Of a stretch of DNA of 64,000 nucleotides, positions 63,747-64,000 are shown in pieces. The notes beneath the pieces were generated by a model. The model was given only the letters and a program-made list of their open reading frames with translations, was not told the origin of the DNA and ran no database searches. The position numbers were made by a program, and so were the translations under genes. Numbering within the stretch: the first letter of the stretch is position 1; every line of letters begins with the position of its first letter. Source of the stretch: Peronospora farinosa (lineage: Eukaryota; Oomycota; Peronosporomycetes; Peronosporales; Peronosporaceae); NCBI GenBank assembly GCA_947646735.1, contig CANTFK010000222.1, forward strand, positions 25,041 to 89,040. Reading direction: 5' to 3'.

Positions 63747-64000
63747 ATGCACTTCTGGTGGTCGGATTGGCAGTCTCGAGAGCGCTCGCTGTCTTCCGAC
63801 AGCGATTGCTCTACGGCCAGCCACTCTAGTCTCGCCAGCGATGCGTCTTTTTATAGCGCGGATGCTGACGCAGAGATTAGGGCGTCTGCCGACTCTTTGG
63901 GGTGGGACGGTCCACTAGGGGTCGGGTTACCCATTGTGGATCCGCTTGCCCCCGTTTTGGACTCGGACGAGTCCCCAAATGAGTCTTTTGGCTCTTCTCG
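63747..64000 (+). CDS. Utopia ORF N-terminus, third copy, runs off the window
   Basis: From ATG 63,747 the frame MHFWWSDWQSRERSLSSDSD, CSTASHSSLASDASFYSADA and DADAEIRASADSLGWDG is open to the window end and matches residues after ATG 60,926 in the minus copy (RFWWPDWQPRERSLSSDSEC). An in-frame TGA lies just upstream (63,723), and the alignment of the two copies breaks into a one-base gap there, which supports this Met as the real start. The region is Ser/Asp-rich and precedes the zinc-finger part. The rest of the element, including RT, would lie to the right of the window. Confidence 0.8.
   Translation, partial: MHFWWSDWQSRERSLSSDSDCSTASHSSLASDASFYSADADAEIRASADSLGWDGPLGVGLPIVDPLAPVLDSDESPNESFGSS

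Overview
The window looks like nuclear DNA of an oomycete, probably a Phytophthora or downy-mildew type (Peronosporales). Four things point there: a broken RXLR-type secreted effector with WY-like modules; Ty3/Gypsy elements with a gag motif (PMDLSYAEGEE type), dual RNase H and chromodomain architecture known from oomycetes; a restriction-like-endonuclease non-LTR retrotransposon of the Utopia type joined to U2 snRNA sequence; and no compact operons. Almost everything is repetitive. I see no intact housekeeping protein gene.

Layout. 1-14,108: tandem satellite of about 18.3 monomers of ~769 bp, with recent multi-monomer duplications. 14,109-18,853: scraps of at least three Gypsy elements (an LTR end with an antisense-ORF start, a PR-RT segment, and another gag-PR segment), all decayed. 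18,854-28,015: an ~8 kb interval bounded by two copies of one LTR in opposite orientation. It holds a frameshifted RXLR-like effector gene (minus strand, 20,367-21,830), a short tandem repeat and CT microsatellite, degenerate acidic coding sequence and a dead Tc1/mariner transposase. 28,016-37,437: more Gypsy debris (two gags, a chromodomain, an aspartic protease with a repetitive tail and a long hairpin, an RT with FDD) and three LTR types.

37,438-49,533 is a nearly complete 12.1 kb Gypsy element of the oomycete Chronos kind, coding on the minus strand: 5' LTR, primer-binding site matching a tRNA 3' end, gag with three zinc knuckles, protease, RT with YIDD, RNase H, a second archaeal/plant-type RNase H, integrase, chromodomain, then a large ORF on the opposite strand before the polypurine tract and 3' LTR. 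The same convergent layout (pol on one strand, a coiled-coil antisense ORF between pol and the 3' LTR) recurs in two other families at 51.5-54.8 kb and 55.4-59.8 kb. I consider it the most interesting retrotransposon signal here.

49,536-54,279 is a very large near-perfect palindrome: 1,937-bp arms without a single indel around an 870-bp centre, built from integrase and antisense-ORF sequence of the second convergent family. 59,760-64,000 is a U2 snRNA / Utopia cluster. A near full-length U2-like gene, two U2 3' fragments and one U2 5' fragment are interleaved with 5' and 3' pieces of at least three Utopia copies, arranged as a rough palindrome. The element-to-U2 3' junction falls inside the U2 branch-point-recognition sequence.

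Most coding features are broken, so the window reads as a heterochromatin-like repeat nest. The only candidates for present-day function are the U2 sequences, the effector (if its frameshifts are assembly errors) and the antisense ORFs.
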